Shown here piece after piece: positions 45,096 to 56,276 of a DNA stretch of 64,000 nucleotides. The translations under genes and the position numbers were made by a program. The stretch covers positions 124,001 through 188,000 of the forward strand of contig SWDT01000017.1 of assembly GCA_009193035.1 (NCBI GenBank), written 5' to 3'. Numbering within the stretch: position 1 is the first letter of the stretch; every line of letters starts with the position of its first letter. Source of the DNA: Halicephalobus mephisto (Eukaryota > Nematoda > Chromadorea > Rhabditida > Panagrolaimidae). The notes under the pieces were generated by a model that saw only the letters and a list, made by a program, of their open reading frames with translations, did not search any database and was not told where the DNA came from.

Positions 45096-45454
45096 CAAAA
45101 ATTTCTAAATTCAGATTTTTGAATTTCTAAGAATTTTCAGAATTACATTCTTTTGAAATTTAAAAATAATTTTTTTACAAAATTGCCCAAATGTGAATTT
45201 TTTGATTTTTTCGAATATTTGCAAAATAATTTTTTATAAAAATTAAAAATAAACATGTTTACCGAAAATAAATTTTTGACATTTTAGGAATGTTTAGAAT
45301 TTTCAGTTTTAGATGTTTATATCTAAATTTTGCATCAGATTGAAGATGATACTTGTTTCGAAAATTTTCCGGTTCCGAGGTCTGTAGAAATGTCAACATC
45401 AAGATCAATGTCAAATTGAATTTTCGAACAACAACCGGACACAGGTACATGTAA

Positions 45455-46407
45455 AAAAACATAACTTTTGGTCCCGTAACGATTGCGAAATGTAACACAA
45501 TCGTCGCATTTTTTATAAATATTTGATATTTGTACCGAAAATTAAAACAATAATGACGATTTCCGTTTTTTACTGTACTAAAAGTTACATTTTTTGTGTG
45601 TAGAGATTTTGGATAGTGTCTATTTCGAACTCAAATCAGGGCTTTCTAGTCACTATCCAAATTCACTAGAGCTATCATAATCACTATCTAAAACAACTCC
45701 AATACACAAAAAATCATAACTTTTGACTTCTTAACAATTGCGAAATGTAACACAATCGTCACATTTTTATAAATATTTGATATCTGTACCGAAAATTAAA
45801 ACAATAATGACGATTTGCATTTTTTACCAAGTCGAAAATTACGCGTTTTTTATATCAACTAGAATTTTGTAAAACTTTCTGAAGCTTTTTGGAGTTAAGT
45901 AAAAACTTTGAAAATCATCAAAAATTAAAAATTCCGGAAATTCGTGTCGAGACAATTTCGCAAAAAACATTCCTGATTTTTAAAGTAGTTAAAGTATCAT
46001 AAAAAATGTAACTTTTAGTACAGTAAAAAACGGAAATCGTCATTATTGTTTTAATTTTCGGTACAAATATCAAATATTGATGAAAAATATAATTATTATG
46101 CCACATTTCGCAATTGTTAAGAAGTCAAAAGTTATGATTTTTTGTGTATTGGAGTTGTTTTTGAATAGTGATTTTGATAGCTCTAGTGAATTCGGATAGT
46201 GACTAGAAAGCCCTGATTTGAGTTCGAAATAGACACTATCCAAAATTTCTACACACAAAAATTGTAACTTCTAGTACAGTAAAAAACGGAAATCGTCATT
46301 ATTGTTTTAATTTTCGGTACAGATATCAAATATTTATAAAAAATGCGACGATTGTGTTACATTTCGCAATCGTTACGGGACCAAAAGTTACGCTTTTCAT
46401 ATAGAGT
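45455..46407. repeat. Large palindrome, arms about 390 bp, four MITE copies
   Basis: The left arm (45455-45850) and right arm (about 46000-46407) are near-exact reverse complements. For example, AACTTTTGGTCCCGTAACGA near 45470 matches TCGTTACGGGACCAAAAGTT near 46375. The spacer words GGATAGTGTCTATTTCGAAC and AGGGCTTTCTAGTCACTATC are also mirrored. Each arm contains two copies of the roughly 140-bp element also seen at 26.3 and 26.6 kb. The unpaired centre is about 150 bp. Confidence 0.8.
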
Positions 46408-46669
46408 CGGTTTTCACTTTATCGAACTGGTCTTCAAAGTATATGACAACATAAGACTAAATTACAATTTTAACAGGTAGCCTATGCCTGATATCTGGTT
46501 GAGATTTTTAGTTCGTTCCCCACTGTTGAGATAAATTCAGGAGGCTTGTTAATGTTACTTCTTCACGACTTTCTTGCATATCGACTGGTCGAGGATGATT
46601 CTTGTCTCCTCTTCTCCACATATCCTCGAGATTTACTGTGCTTGACTAATTTGATATAAGGTTACTATC

Positions 46670-46748
46670 TAGTCAGGAACCTAGTTGCCAAACCCGGAAT
46701 CCAACTCGGATCTCCTGATTGCCAGTCACGCGCACCACCGAGGAACAG
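46670..46748 (-). repeat. tRNA-like (SINE-like) fragment
   Basis: On the minus strand: CCTCGGTGGTGCGCGTGACT, then GGCAATCAGGAGATCC, then GAGTTGGATTCCGGG. TGACTGGCAATCA forms a small stem-loop, and GTTGGATTCC resembles a B box. There is no proper acceptor stem. It is probably a tRNA-derived repeat or decayed tRNA, not a functional gene. Confidence 0.3.
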
Positions 46749-46749
46749 A

Positions 46750-47170
46750 AATGGAATGTTGCAAGCAAAGTGCAGACTAAATTTCGACTTTTGTGTTGAC
46801 CTTCCAGAATGTTGCCCGCAAAGTGCAGTTTTTCTTTGACTTTAAATTCAATGTCAATTTAGTTGTATAAATGTTGCCCGTAAAGTGCAGATTTCTCTTT
46901 GACTTTAACTTCAATGTCTATTTGCCAGAATGTTGCCCGCAAAGTGCAGATTTTTCTTTGACTTTAAATTCAATATCGACCTGCCAGAATGTTGCTCGCA
47001 AAGTGCAGATTTTTTTAAAATTCTGATGTCGACCTGCCAGAATGTTGCTCGCAAAGTGCAGGTTTTATTTCAATGTCAATTTAGTTGCATGAATGTTGCA
47101 CGCAAATTTGAGCCTGAGTTTCGAATTTTGTGAGAACTTGTCAGAATGTTACAGGCAAACTGCAAATTTT
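46750..47170. repeat. Tandem array, about 60-bp unit, GAATGTTGCCCGCAAAGTGC
   Basis: Seven copies, GAATGTTGCYCGCAAAGTGC then AGATTTTTCTTTGACTTTAA then GTCGACCTGCCA. This is the reverse orientation of the 50.5-51.0 kb array. It ends about 180 bp before the first esterase start codon. Confidence 0.75.
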
Positions 47171-47216
47171 ATTTGGATGTTGATTTATTTTCCCTTTAAT
47201 ATTGGTCTTTTGAACC

Positions 47217-47223
47217 CTTATCA
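47217..47223 (-). promoter_or_regulatory. TGATAAG GATA-factor-type site upstream of esterase 1
   Basis: CTTATCA on the plus strand, about 131 bp before the ATG at 47354. In nematodes TGATAA is the intestinal ELT-2/GATA site. One short match can be chance, so this is suggestive only. Confidence 0.3.
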
Positions 47224-47353
47224 TCGGCGGTTGTATCTGCAATAAACTGAACCCAAAGGACCAGTCCGAAAAACTACACCGACTGTAGTGCTGGTTCTGC
47301 TGATATTTATAAAGAAAAAAAAAACAATTTTTTTTATTAATTTTATTCAAAAA

Positions 47354-50300
47354 ATGATTTTGCCGATTTTTCTCACATTAGTGACTACAGTAATTTGTGA
47401 TTTGACCGTCGAAACTCCTTATGGAAAAATCGAAGGTTTCGACTACGTCACTGCCTCAGGCAATACTGCTGAAATCTTCCTCGGGATCCCGTTCGCCGAA
47501 CCTCCGATCGGGGATTTGAGATTAGAGGTTCTTTATTAAATAATTTAATTTTAAAAATTTTCAAATTTAAAACTTTTTTAAAATATTTAAATTTTTTCAA
47601 ATTTTCTAAAATTAAAAAAAAACAAAAATTTCTAATTTTTAAGTTTTTTGATTTTTTTTTAAATTTTCTAAAATTAAAATTTCTAATTTTTAAATTTTTT
47701 AACTTTTTTTTTTAATTTTAAAATTTTTTGATTTTTTTTTAATTTTGAAATTTTTTTGATTTTTTTTTAATTTTTAAGTTTTAGAAACCTCGACCACCTT
47801 CGAAATGGTTCTCCACCCTGAAGGCAGAGAAATTTGGACCTCATTGTGTGACTACTGATCCTGTATTTTTTCCTGGAAACGAAGACTGCTTATATTTGAA
47901 CATTTTCCGACCCAAGAATCCATCGACTTCTGGATATCCGGTCATCGTCTGGATCCACGGAGGGGGCTTCGTTTTCGGCGACACGGAACTCTACGGATAC
48001 AAGAATATTTCAAATAACTTCGTGGATCAAGGGATAATCTTCGTCTCAGTCACGTACCGACTGGGGCCGTGGGGTAAGTGGGGGGTTTTAGAGACTCGAT
48101 TTCACCATAGCCTAAGGGGATTTACATTTTCGTCCTAGGACCCAACCATTACGAGTATTTTTTATGATAAATTTATAAAAAAAATAAAATTTACTTTAAA
48201 AAACTCAAAAAAAAAATAAAATTTATTTAAAAAATTAAAGAAATTAAAGAAAAAAAAATTTATTTTTAAAAATTCCAAAAAAAAAAATAAAATTTACTTT
48301 AAAAATTTCAAAAAAGTAAAATTTATTTTTAAAAATTTCAAAAAATAATAAAATTTATTTTTAAAAAACTCAAAAAAAAGTTGTTTTTTAATTTAAAAAA
48401 TAAAATTTATTAAAAAAATTCAAAAAAGTAAAATTTATTTAAAAAATTAAAAAAATAAAATTTATTTAAAACGAACTTTAAAAATAAATTTATTTTATAT
48501 AAAACTTCTTAAAAAATAAATTTTGTGGATTATCTTAATCTAGGATTTTCAATTTTTAAATATAAAATTTTGTTTTCATTTAAGAATTAAAAATTTATTT
48601 TTTTTAAACATTTTTATGAAAATTAATTTTTGATTTTTTTAAAATTTAATTAAATAATTATAATTAAAAAAATTTTTTTTTTTTAAATTAAAAATTTTTT
48701 TTAAACATTTTTGTGGAAATTTATTTTTGATTTTTTTAAATTTAATTAAATAATTATAATTAAAAAAATTTTTTTTAAACATTTTTATGAAAATTAATTT
48801 TTGATTTTTTTAAAATTTAATTAAATAATTATAATTAAAAAATTTATTTTTTTTAACATTTTTGTAAAAATTTATTTTTGATTTTTTTTAAATTTAATTA
48901 AATAATTATAATTTTTAGGTTTCTTTTCTTCGGGAGACTCCAGAATCCCTGGAAATCTCGGACTTTGGGATCAGACCCAAGCGTTGAGGTTTCTCCAGGA
49001 GATCCTGCCTTCGTTCGGGGGAGACACGGACAGAATCACAATCATGGGACATTCTGCCGGGAGCGGTTCCGTCTCTTGGCTCACTGCCAGTCCTGAGTCC
49101 AACGGTAAATTTTGTTATTTTAAAAATAATAAAAATAATTTTAAAAATAACATAAAAAAATTCAAAAATAATAAAAATTATTTAAAAAATTATAAAAATA
49201 ATAAAAATTATTTAAAAGTAATATAAAAAAATTCAAAAATAATAAAAATAATTTTAAAAATAACAAAAATAATAAAAATAATATAAAAAATCCAAAAATA
49301 ATAAAAATTATTTAAAAAATTATAAAAATAATAAAAATTATTTAAAAGTAATATAAAAATTCGAAATAATCGAAATTTTTCAGATCTGTTTGCCCAAGCT
49401 ATCGAGATGAGCGGTTCTGTGTACTGTCATTGGGTGTCCTCCTCCAGAATCGTCACACAATGGTCCAGACAGTTTGCCGAAGGAGTTGGATGTGATTATT
49501 CCTCCGAAAACTTGAAAAACTGTCTCAAAAAAGTCCCATTAGAAGACTTTTTAGCAGTCGGAAAAAATTATGTAAGATTTTCGAAAATTTCAAATTTTTA
49601 AAATTTTATTTTTTTTAAAAATAAAAAGTTTAAAAAATTTTATTTTTAAAAATATTTCAAATTTTAAAATTTTATTTTTTTAAAAAATTAAAAATCAAAA
49701 AATTTTACTTTAAAAAAAAATTAAAAATCAAAAAATTTTATTTTAAAAAATTAAAAATTAAAAATTTTAAAAATCCTTATTTTTTTTAAAAATTAAAATT
49801 TTCTAATTTTTAATTTAAAATTTTCTTTTTTTTCGAAAATTTAAAATTTTTTATTTTTTTAAAGATTAAAAAATTATCATTTTAGCCAATATTTAAAAGT
49901 GGAGATACTTTTGGGACTTTCACTCCCAGAATCGATGGAGATTTCTTGAAGACGGAAAATTTCGAAGACGCTTTTAAAGCAGCCCCCAAAAAACCGACTT
50001 TGATGGGCTTGGTCGACCAGGAAGGTCTCATCATGGGTTAGTATTTTTAAAAATAAAGAAAATTATTAAAAAAATTCAAAAAATTTTAAAAAATTCAAAA
50101 AAAATAAGAAAATTGTTAAAAAAGTAAAAAAAATAATTTTAAAAATAAAGAAAATTATTAAAAAAATTCAAGAAAATTTTTAAAAATAAAGAAAATTCAA
50201 AAAAATAAGAAAATTGTTAAAAAAGTAAAAAAAAATAATTTTAAAAATCAAAAAAACTATAAAAATTATAAAAAAAATTCAAAAAATAAAAAAATAATTT

Positions 50301-52891
50301 TAAAAATAAATAGTTATTAAAAAAATTTAAAACTATAACTTTAAAAATTCTTTAAATAATAGTTTAAAAAAATAAAAACATTCGTGTTAGGATTGGTAAT
50401 TTTTGAAGATTAGTTTTCGATAATGGTCCCGACACGAATGATTTTTGAATTATTTTCTAATTTTAATTTTAATTACTGTAGTTTTTGGAAATACCAGCAT
50501 CGAGATTTATATAGCGATGAGCAGTGAAATTAAAGTTAAAGAAAAATTTGCACTTTGCATGCATCATTCTGGCAAGTTGGCATAAAATTCGAAATTTACT
50601 TTGCACTTTGCATGCAGCATTCTAGCAGCTGGGTTGGTAGAAACTAAAAATTGCACTTTGCTCGCAGTATTTAAGCAAGTCGATAATGAAATTAAAGAGG
50701 AATTTGCACTTTGCATGCAGCATTCTAGCAGCTGGGTTGGTAGAAACTAAAATTTACAAATTGCATGTAACATTTAGGCAGTTAGGTTGATAATGAAATT
50801 AAAATTAAAGAGAAATCTGCACTTTGCGTGCAGCATTCTAGCAGCTGGGTTGGTAGAAACTAAAAATTGCACTTTGCGCGCAATATTTAAGCAAGTCGAC
50901 AATGAAATTAAAATTAATGAACAATTTGCACTTTGCGTGCAACATTCTGGCAGTTTACCCAGTTTTCTGAAAATTTTATTTAATTTTGATGTTTTTTTAT
51001 TTTCGACATAGTTAAAATTAAAAATTACAATTGCAGCGGCTCAGACCCTGCCTTTGCTGCCCGAAAGAAAACCGAATTTCTTATCCCCAAAAAGTCAGAG
51101 ATCCTACAGTAAGGCCGATCTAATGGGATTCATCAGGAATTTCATCACAACCGAAGAAAATTATAAAAATGAAAGATTCGAAGCGGCTCGAGATTTCATC
51201 GACTTCTACACCGAAGGCGAAAACGACTCTCATGGACTTTTTTATTTCGAAAAATTCACACAGGTAATTTTCAAATTAAATAAAATCTTAAAAATTTTTT
51301 AATTTCCCAGAATACAGTAGAAAAATTAAAATTTGTATCAAAAATATTAAAAATTAAAAATTTCGTGTCAGGACCATTTTGTGAATAAATTTATTTTTGA
51401 TGTTTATACTTGGAATTCTGGAGTTCCTCGAATTTAATAGAATTTTCTGACTCTTCTAAAATTTCAAAGAAAATTCTGAAATTTTCAAATATTTCATAGA
51501 ATCTCCAAAAAGTTTAAAAAATTAAGAAATTTTCTGAATTTTCTAAAATTTCAAAGAAGATTCTGAAATTTTCAACCTTTTATAGAATTTTCCAGAATTC
51601 AATTTTCTAAAACCGAAAATAGTGAAATTATTTTAAATTTCGAAACTTTCGTGTCAGGACTATTTCGTGGGAATATTTGATTTTAATTTTGTAATTTTGT
51701 AATTTTAAAATTTCGTAATTTTTTAATTTTTTAATTTTAAAATTTTGTAATTTTTTAATTTCGTAATTTTTTAATTTTGTAATTTTATAATTTCGTAATT
51801 TTGTAATTTTGTAATTTTGTAATTTTATAATTTCGCAATTTTGTAATTTTGTAATTTTTATAATTTCGTAATTTTATAATTTTTATAATTTTTATAATTT
51901 CGTAATTTAGTTTCTTTCGGACAACGAATTCAACATCCCGATGTTGAGAGAAGCCAGATTGAAGAGCACCTTGAACGAAAACGTTTATTTTTATCTTTAT
52001 CGCCACCAGTTGCCGAGGTCCTTGACCACTTTCGAAATCGATGGAACTCCCCACGCCGCAGAATGGACCCCTCTCTTCGGGGTTTTCCTTTTCGGAGGAC
52101 CGTTTGAGTTCACAGAATCCGACAAAAAAAATCAGAAAAATTTCATCGACGTTTTTGTCAGTTTTGTCAAAAACGGGTTTGTTTTTTAATATTTAAATTT
52201 TTAGGATCTTGTAGGAGGTTCCAGAATCCTTCAGAAGTTGGTAGGAAGAAATAGGACTTTCGGAATCCAAAAAGAGATTCTGAAGGCTTCAGAAACTTCT
52301 GAATTTTCCAGAATCTTACAAATTTTAGGATTTCTTAAAATTTACAAAAACCATCGAAAATATGGAATTTCTTAGAATATATGAAAATTCTGAAGCTTTT
52401 AAGAATCTCACAGAAGATTATAGAACTTCCCAGAATCCAAAAAGAGATTCTGAAGGCTTCAGAAACTTCTGAATTTTCCAGAATCTTATAGATCTTGAAA
52501 TTTCCTAAAATTTATAAAAACTACCGAAAATATGGAATTTCTTAGAATATATGAAAATTCTGAAGCTTTTAAGAATCTCACAGAAGATTATAGAACTTCT
52601 CAGAATCCAAAAAGAGATTCTGAAGATTTCCAGAATCCATTGAAAACTTTAAATTTTAAAAATTCATTTTTTTAATTATATTATTTCAGTGTACCTTCGA
52701 CAAACGGAATAACGTTCCCCAAAGTCGGATCCGATCTGAAATATGTCGAAATCACGGACGAACCTGAAATCAAAGAAAAACTATTTTTTGATCGACTTCA
52801 ATTTTGGGACAAACTGGCCGACAAATACGATTTTGACTTTTCTTACGGCGACAAATACATCGTCCCCAAAAATACCAAAACTGAATTATAA
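47354..52891 (+). CDS. Carboxylesterase, type B, signal peptide, KTEL C-terminus
   Basis: Eight exons: 47354-47527, 47785-48073, 48919-49104, 49384-49571, 49886-50036, 51037-51263, 51911-52176 and 52690-52891, giving 560 residues, normal for the family. An N-terminal signal peptide (MILPIFLTLVTTVIC) leads into the alpha/beta-hydrolase fold. Visible elements: EDCLYLN near 91; oxyanion hole HGGG (116-119); nucleophile elbow GHSAGS with Ser200; acid Glu325 in DQEG; His453 in GTPHAAEW. All are intact, so it should hydrolyse carboxylic esters. The protein ends KTEL, a KDEL-type ER-retrieval tetrapeptide, so residence in the ER lumen is likely. AATAAA lies at 52913-52918, 22 nt past the stop. Its paralogue lies inverted at 56277-60021. 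Substrate is unknown. Confidence 0.95.
48090..48910. repeat. AT low-complexity introns of esterase 1
   Basis: The introns at 47528-47784, 48074-48918, 49105-49383 and 49572-49885 consist of A/T-only words (AAAAATAAAATTTATTT; TTAATTAAATAATTATAAT; AATAATAAAAATTATTT). They have almost no sequence complexity and no other features. Confidence 0.6.
50500..50965. repeat. Tandem array in esterase 1 intron, TTTGCACTTTGCATGCAGCA
   Basis: About eight diverged units of 50-60 bp with TTTGCACTTTGCATGCAGCA, TTCTAGCAGCTGGGTTGGTA and GCAAGTCGAYAATGAAATTA. It is in intron 50037-51036 and is the opposite-orientation relative of the 46.75-47.17 kb array upstream of the same gene. Confidence 0.7.
51670..51908. 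repeat. Microsatellite-like (TAATTTTG/TAATTTCG)n
   Basis: About 8-bp units of TAATTTTG, TAATTTTA and TAATTTCG run up to the splice acceptor of exon 7 of esterase 1. Confidence 0.75.
52200..52640. repeat. Tandem array, about 175-bp unit, in the last intron of esterase 1
   Basis: Just over two copies of a unit with CCAAAAAGAGATTCTGAAGG, CTTCAGAAACTTCTGAATTT and GAAAATATGGAATTTCTTAG. Confidence 0.75.
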
Positions 52892-52932
52892 AAAAAAACA
52901 GTTATTTTTGCAAATAAAAATTTGAAAAACAA

Positions 52933-52950
52933 TTTCCCGCCTTTTTGGCG
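52933..52950. promoter_or_regulatory. E2F-like TTTCCCGCC in the rbbp-5 upstream region
   Basis: TTTCCCGCCTTTTTGGCG lies between the esterase stop (52891) and the rbbp-5 start (53057). TTTCCCGC is the E2F/EFL-1 consensus, and the following GGCG makes a small inverted repeat. There is no AG dinucleotide in the 60 nt before the rbbp-5 ATG, so a trans-splice site close to the start is not evident. Confidence 0.35.
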
Positions 52951-53056
52951 TTCTGTGACATTTGACAATCGCGGCCAAGTGCGCGTTTTTCTTCGAATTT
53001 TTTGATTTTTCTGTTTTTTAAAAATTTAAAAATTTATTTTTGTAATATTTTGAATT

Positions 53057-56000
53057 ATGTCTATGGTAGTTGAGAGTCAAGAAGGAGGACCTGAGAACGG
53101 ACTCCTCGCGGGACCGCCTCAGGAGTTGATGGAGGAATTGGACATGCAAGGAACCCAGGGCACCGTGGTCCGGATCAACAGGTTTGGAACCGCTTTCGCC
53201 ATTGGAACTACTTGTGGATCTATTTTCATATATGACTACACTACGAAATTACTTGTTACTGTAAGTTCATTGACTATATATAATATTTAAAAAATTCCTA
53301 AATTTTTTTGTTTTTTATATATTTTTAATTTTTATCTTTTTACATATATTTCAGATTTTTTAATACTTTTAATGTTTTCTTGTTTTTACACATATATTTC
53401 TTTCAATTTAAAAATTTTTTTACATATATTTTCCGAGTTTTTTCGTTTTATATATATTTTTTTTATTTTTTATATAAATTTTTGGTATTTTTCTATTTTT
53501 TTATATAAAGTTTCGATATTTTCTAAAGTACTTTTTATTTTTTAGGAATTGAGAGACCACCATACTTACTCCGTCTGCTCCCTCGACTGGTCCCATGATG
53601 GCAGGTTCATAGCTTCCACCAGCGAATCTGGAACCCTTGTTGTTACTGAAATCTTAACCAAAACGAAGCTGCTATCTCTTACTTTGCACATGACCGGGAC
53701 TACTGTTTTATTTCATCCAAGGTACATAAGGCCATAAAAACCGTTTTTAATTCACTTTTCCAGAAACACTAACTTAATTACTTACCTCAGAAGAGACGGA
53801 ACTGTCTTTTCCACTACAGTGAAGGAAAACAACCAAGTTCAATATGACTATAAGTCGATTCCGCAGATAGCTGACGACAATGTGACTTCTATTTGTTACT
53901 CCAAACGAGGCAAGTACCTGATTGCTGGGACGAATAAGGTATTTTTATTATCTTTTATATATTGGAATAATTACCTACTAATATCTACAAATCAAAATCA
54001 TTTTTTTCGTTATTATCTTCATATCAAAGTAATTTCTTACTAATATCTACATATCAAAATCATTTTTTCGTTAATATCCCTATATCGAGGTATTTCTCAT
54101 TAGTATACTTATATTAAGATGCTTTTCCATTAATGTCTCTATTAATATATACCTTTACTAACATCTACATATCTAAATCATTTTTTTTCGTTATCTTCAT
54201 ATCGAAGTAATTTTTCACTAATATCTCTATCAATATATTTTCTCCATTAATGTCTACATTCATCCTTTTCAGAGCCATTTGATCTTTTTCGACGGAAAGA
54301 CATTGAAATATGTTAAGCATATTAAGCAATCTAATAATCATCCGGTAAGTTTGTTAAATTTCGTATTTTACAAATAAAAAACATGGTTTTAGTAAGGTGT
54401 TTTTGATATTAAATACAGTTTTTCGGATTTGGGCAGTGTTTTGATATACAATTATTAAACATGGATAGTTTTTTACTTTGTATTTCTTAATTCAGAATTT
54501 TCCGTATTAATTTTAGACAATATATGTTTTTTTTAAAATAATTTAAAAACCACAATTACTATAAAGTTAAAAATTTCCAAAACAACTTTGGAAAATTAAT
54601 TTTTAACGATATATTTCGGATTTAAAATTTTAAAATTTCATAAATATGATGTTTCAATTTTCGGTCTTAATTGTGAAGATTTATTTAAATTTTTATTTCT
54701 ATAATTTTTGAACTTTTAGATTAAACAAATATGCATTTCCACTAAAGGCGATTTCATTGCGACGAATACAAACGACAGATGTATCCGTGTTTATATTTTC
54801 GACATTTTGTTGCATGCTAAAACTGGAGACCATATTCATCATTACTGTAAATTTATGGATGCTGTATCTAAGGTTAGAAATTTTATTTATTTGTAATTTT
54901 AAAATATTTTTAGAGAGTATATTTGTACATTGCTTTCTCTCCAGATGCGAGATATATATGTTCGACAGAACAGAATAATCATGAAATAACTATATGGGAT
55001 ATTAAAAATGGTTCTGTTGCTCCGTCGTTGAGAGGGAGGACACTTGGGGATGCTCCGACGGATTTGGCTTGGCATCCGAAAAGAATGGAGATTTTAACTG
55101 TTGCCAGAGGGAAAGTTCACGTGTTTGGCAGGGTAAGTTTGTTATTATTATTATGAAAGTTAAAATTACTGGAATTTTTTAGAAATTAAAATTATTACGA
55201 AATTCTTAGAGGTTTTTAGAAATTAAAATAATCGAAAATTTTTAGTTTTTGCAGTAATTTTGTAATTAATTGTAAAAATTAAAAATTAGTTTTTTTGGAA
55301 TTATGCCTGAAAATGTTTGGAAATTAAAATAGTCTAAAATTTTTGTTTTATTTGATTATTTTGTGATTTTAAATAATTTCGCACTATTTTGGGATCTTGT
55401 TTTTTTTTTATAGATTTAGGGAATTTTGAATTAGGATATATGAGCTACGGAACCCTCTGTCCGCTTTTCAGGATTAGTTTTCATATATGAAAGTATCGCC
55501 AAATATTTGAATGATAGAATTACCCATTGAAATGGGTTACTGTGTTTATTTTTCTGAATAAATAAGTTTTCAGAGATGTTATACAACTATGTCTGCTTTT
55601 GCTCCGGATTTTCTTGAAATTCACGAAAATATTGTTTATGATGAAACAGAAGGAGAATTCGATCTTTATGATGAAGATGCTTCTTTGCCGGATAAACCAA
55701 CAGAACCGGAGATAGAAGTAGATGTTGAAAATTTGGCTTCAACTGAAATGGTTTGGAATTCGTCAGATGAAGAAGACATTGATTGGAAAGAAGCATTGAA
55801 AACTGGAAAAGGACCATTAGTTTTTATACCTGTTGGTTTACCGACTTTGCCTCTTGATGAACAACCGGATGAAGAAATAGATCCTTATTATGAAGCTATG
55901 GTTTGTGATAATCCTCAGTATTCTCAAGTTCTGAATTCTACTCCGACGAAAAAGAAAAGTAAGATTTTCATAAAGTTTGTAAAAAATAATTTTTTACAGA

Positions 56001-56201
56001 TGATGATGAAATTTTTTTAAAACCGAAATTACCCAAAGAAGAACCTACAAGTAGATCGTCGTCGAGAACTAGCGGGATTGGACCGGTAGTACAAGATAAT
56101 TCTGTAATCGATACGGTGGGATACAGTAATATTTTAAGCTGATTATTGATTTTTAGAAACCGACAAGAGCGAAAAAACCTCGACTTCAATTTGATCCATG
56201 A
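53057..56201 (+). CDS. rbbp-5: RbBP5 homologue, COMPASS/MLL complex WD40 subunit
   Basis: Nine exons: 53057-53260, 53546-53721, 53764-53938, 54273-54344, 54720-54872, 54914-55132, 55574-55958, 56000-56115 and 56157-56201, giving 514 residues, close to the usual RbBP5 length (about 540). Residues 1-333 form the WD40 propeller (HTYSVCSLDWSHDGRFI; NNHEITIWDIKNGS; APTDLAWHPKR). The diagnostic part is SAFAPDFLEIHENIVYDETE then GEFDLYDED (about 340-368), the conserved hinge that contacts the SET-domain methyltransferase and ASH2. It is followed by an acidic segment and a basic tail ending KKPRLQFDP. RbBP5 is a scaffold for histone H3 lysine 4 methylation in the nucleus. The last intron is 41 nt. 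The ATG at 53057 is the first in frame. The stop is 76 bp from the convergent esterase 2 stop. Confidence 0.97.
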
Positions 56202-56233
56202 ATTGTAAATAATTATTTGATCTCTGATGTGTG

Positions 56234-56239
56234 CTTTAT
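56234..56239 (-). promoter_or_regulatory. Poly(A) signal AATAAA of esterase 2
   Basis: Minus-strand AATAAA 38 nt past the esterase 2 stop (56277) and 33 nt past the rbbp-5 stop (56201), so the convergent transcripts should overlap at their 3' ends. Confidence 0.6.
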
Positions 56240-56276
56240 TTGTTTGACTTTTTAAAAGTAATAGTTGTGAGATCAC

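Noticed and set aside
55587..55817. Minus-strand 76-codon frame opposite the RbBP5 acidic segment
   Set aside because: Shadow of a GA-rich coding exon confirmed by strong homology on the plus strand.
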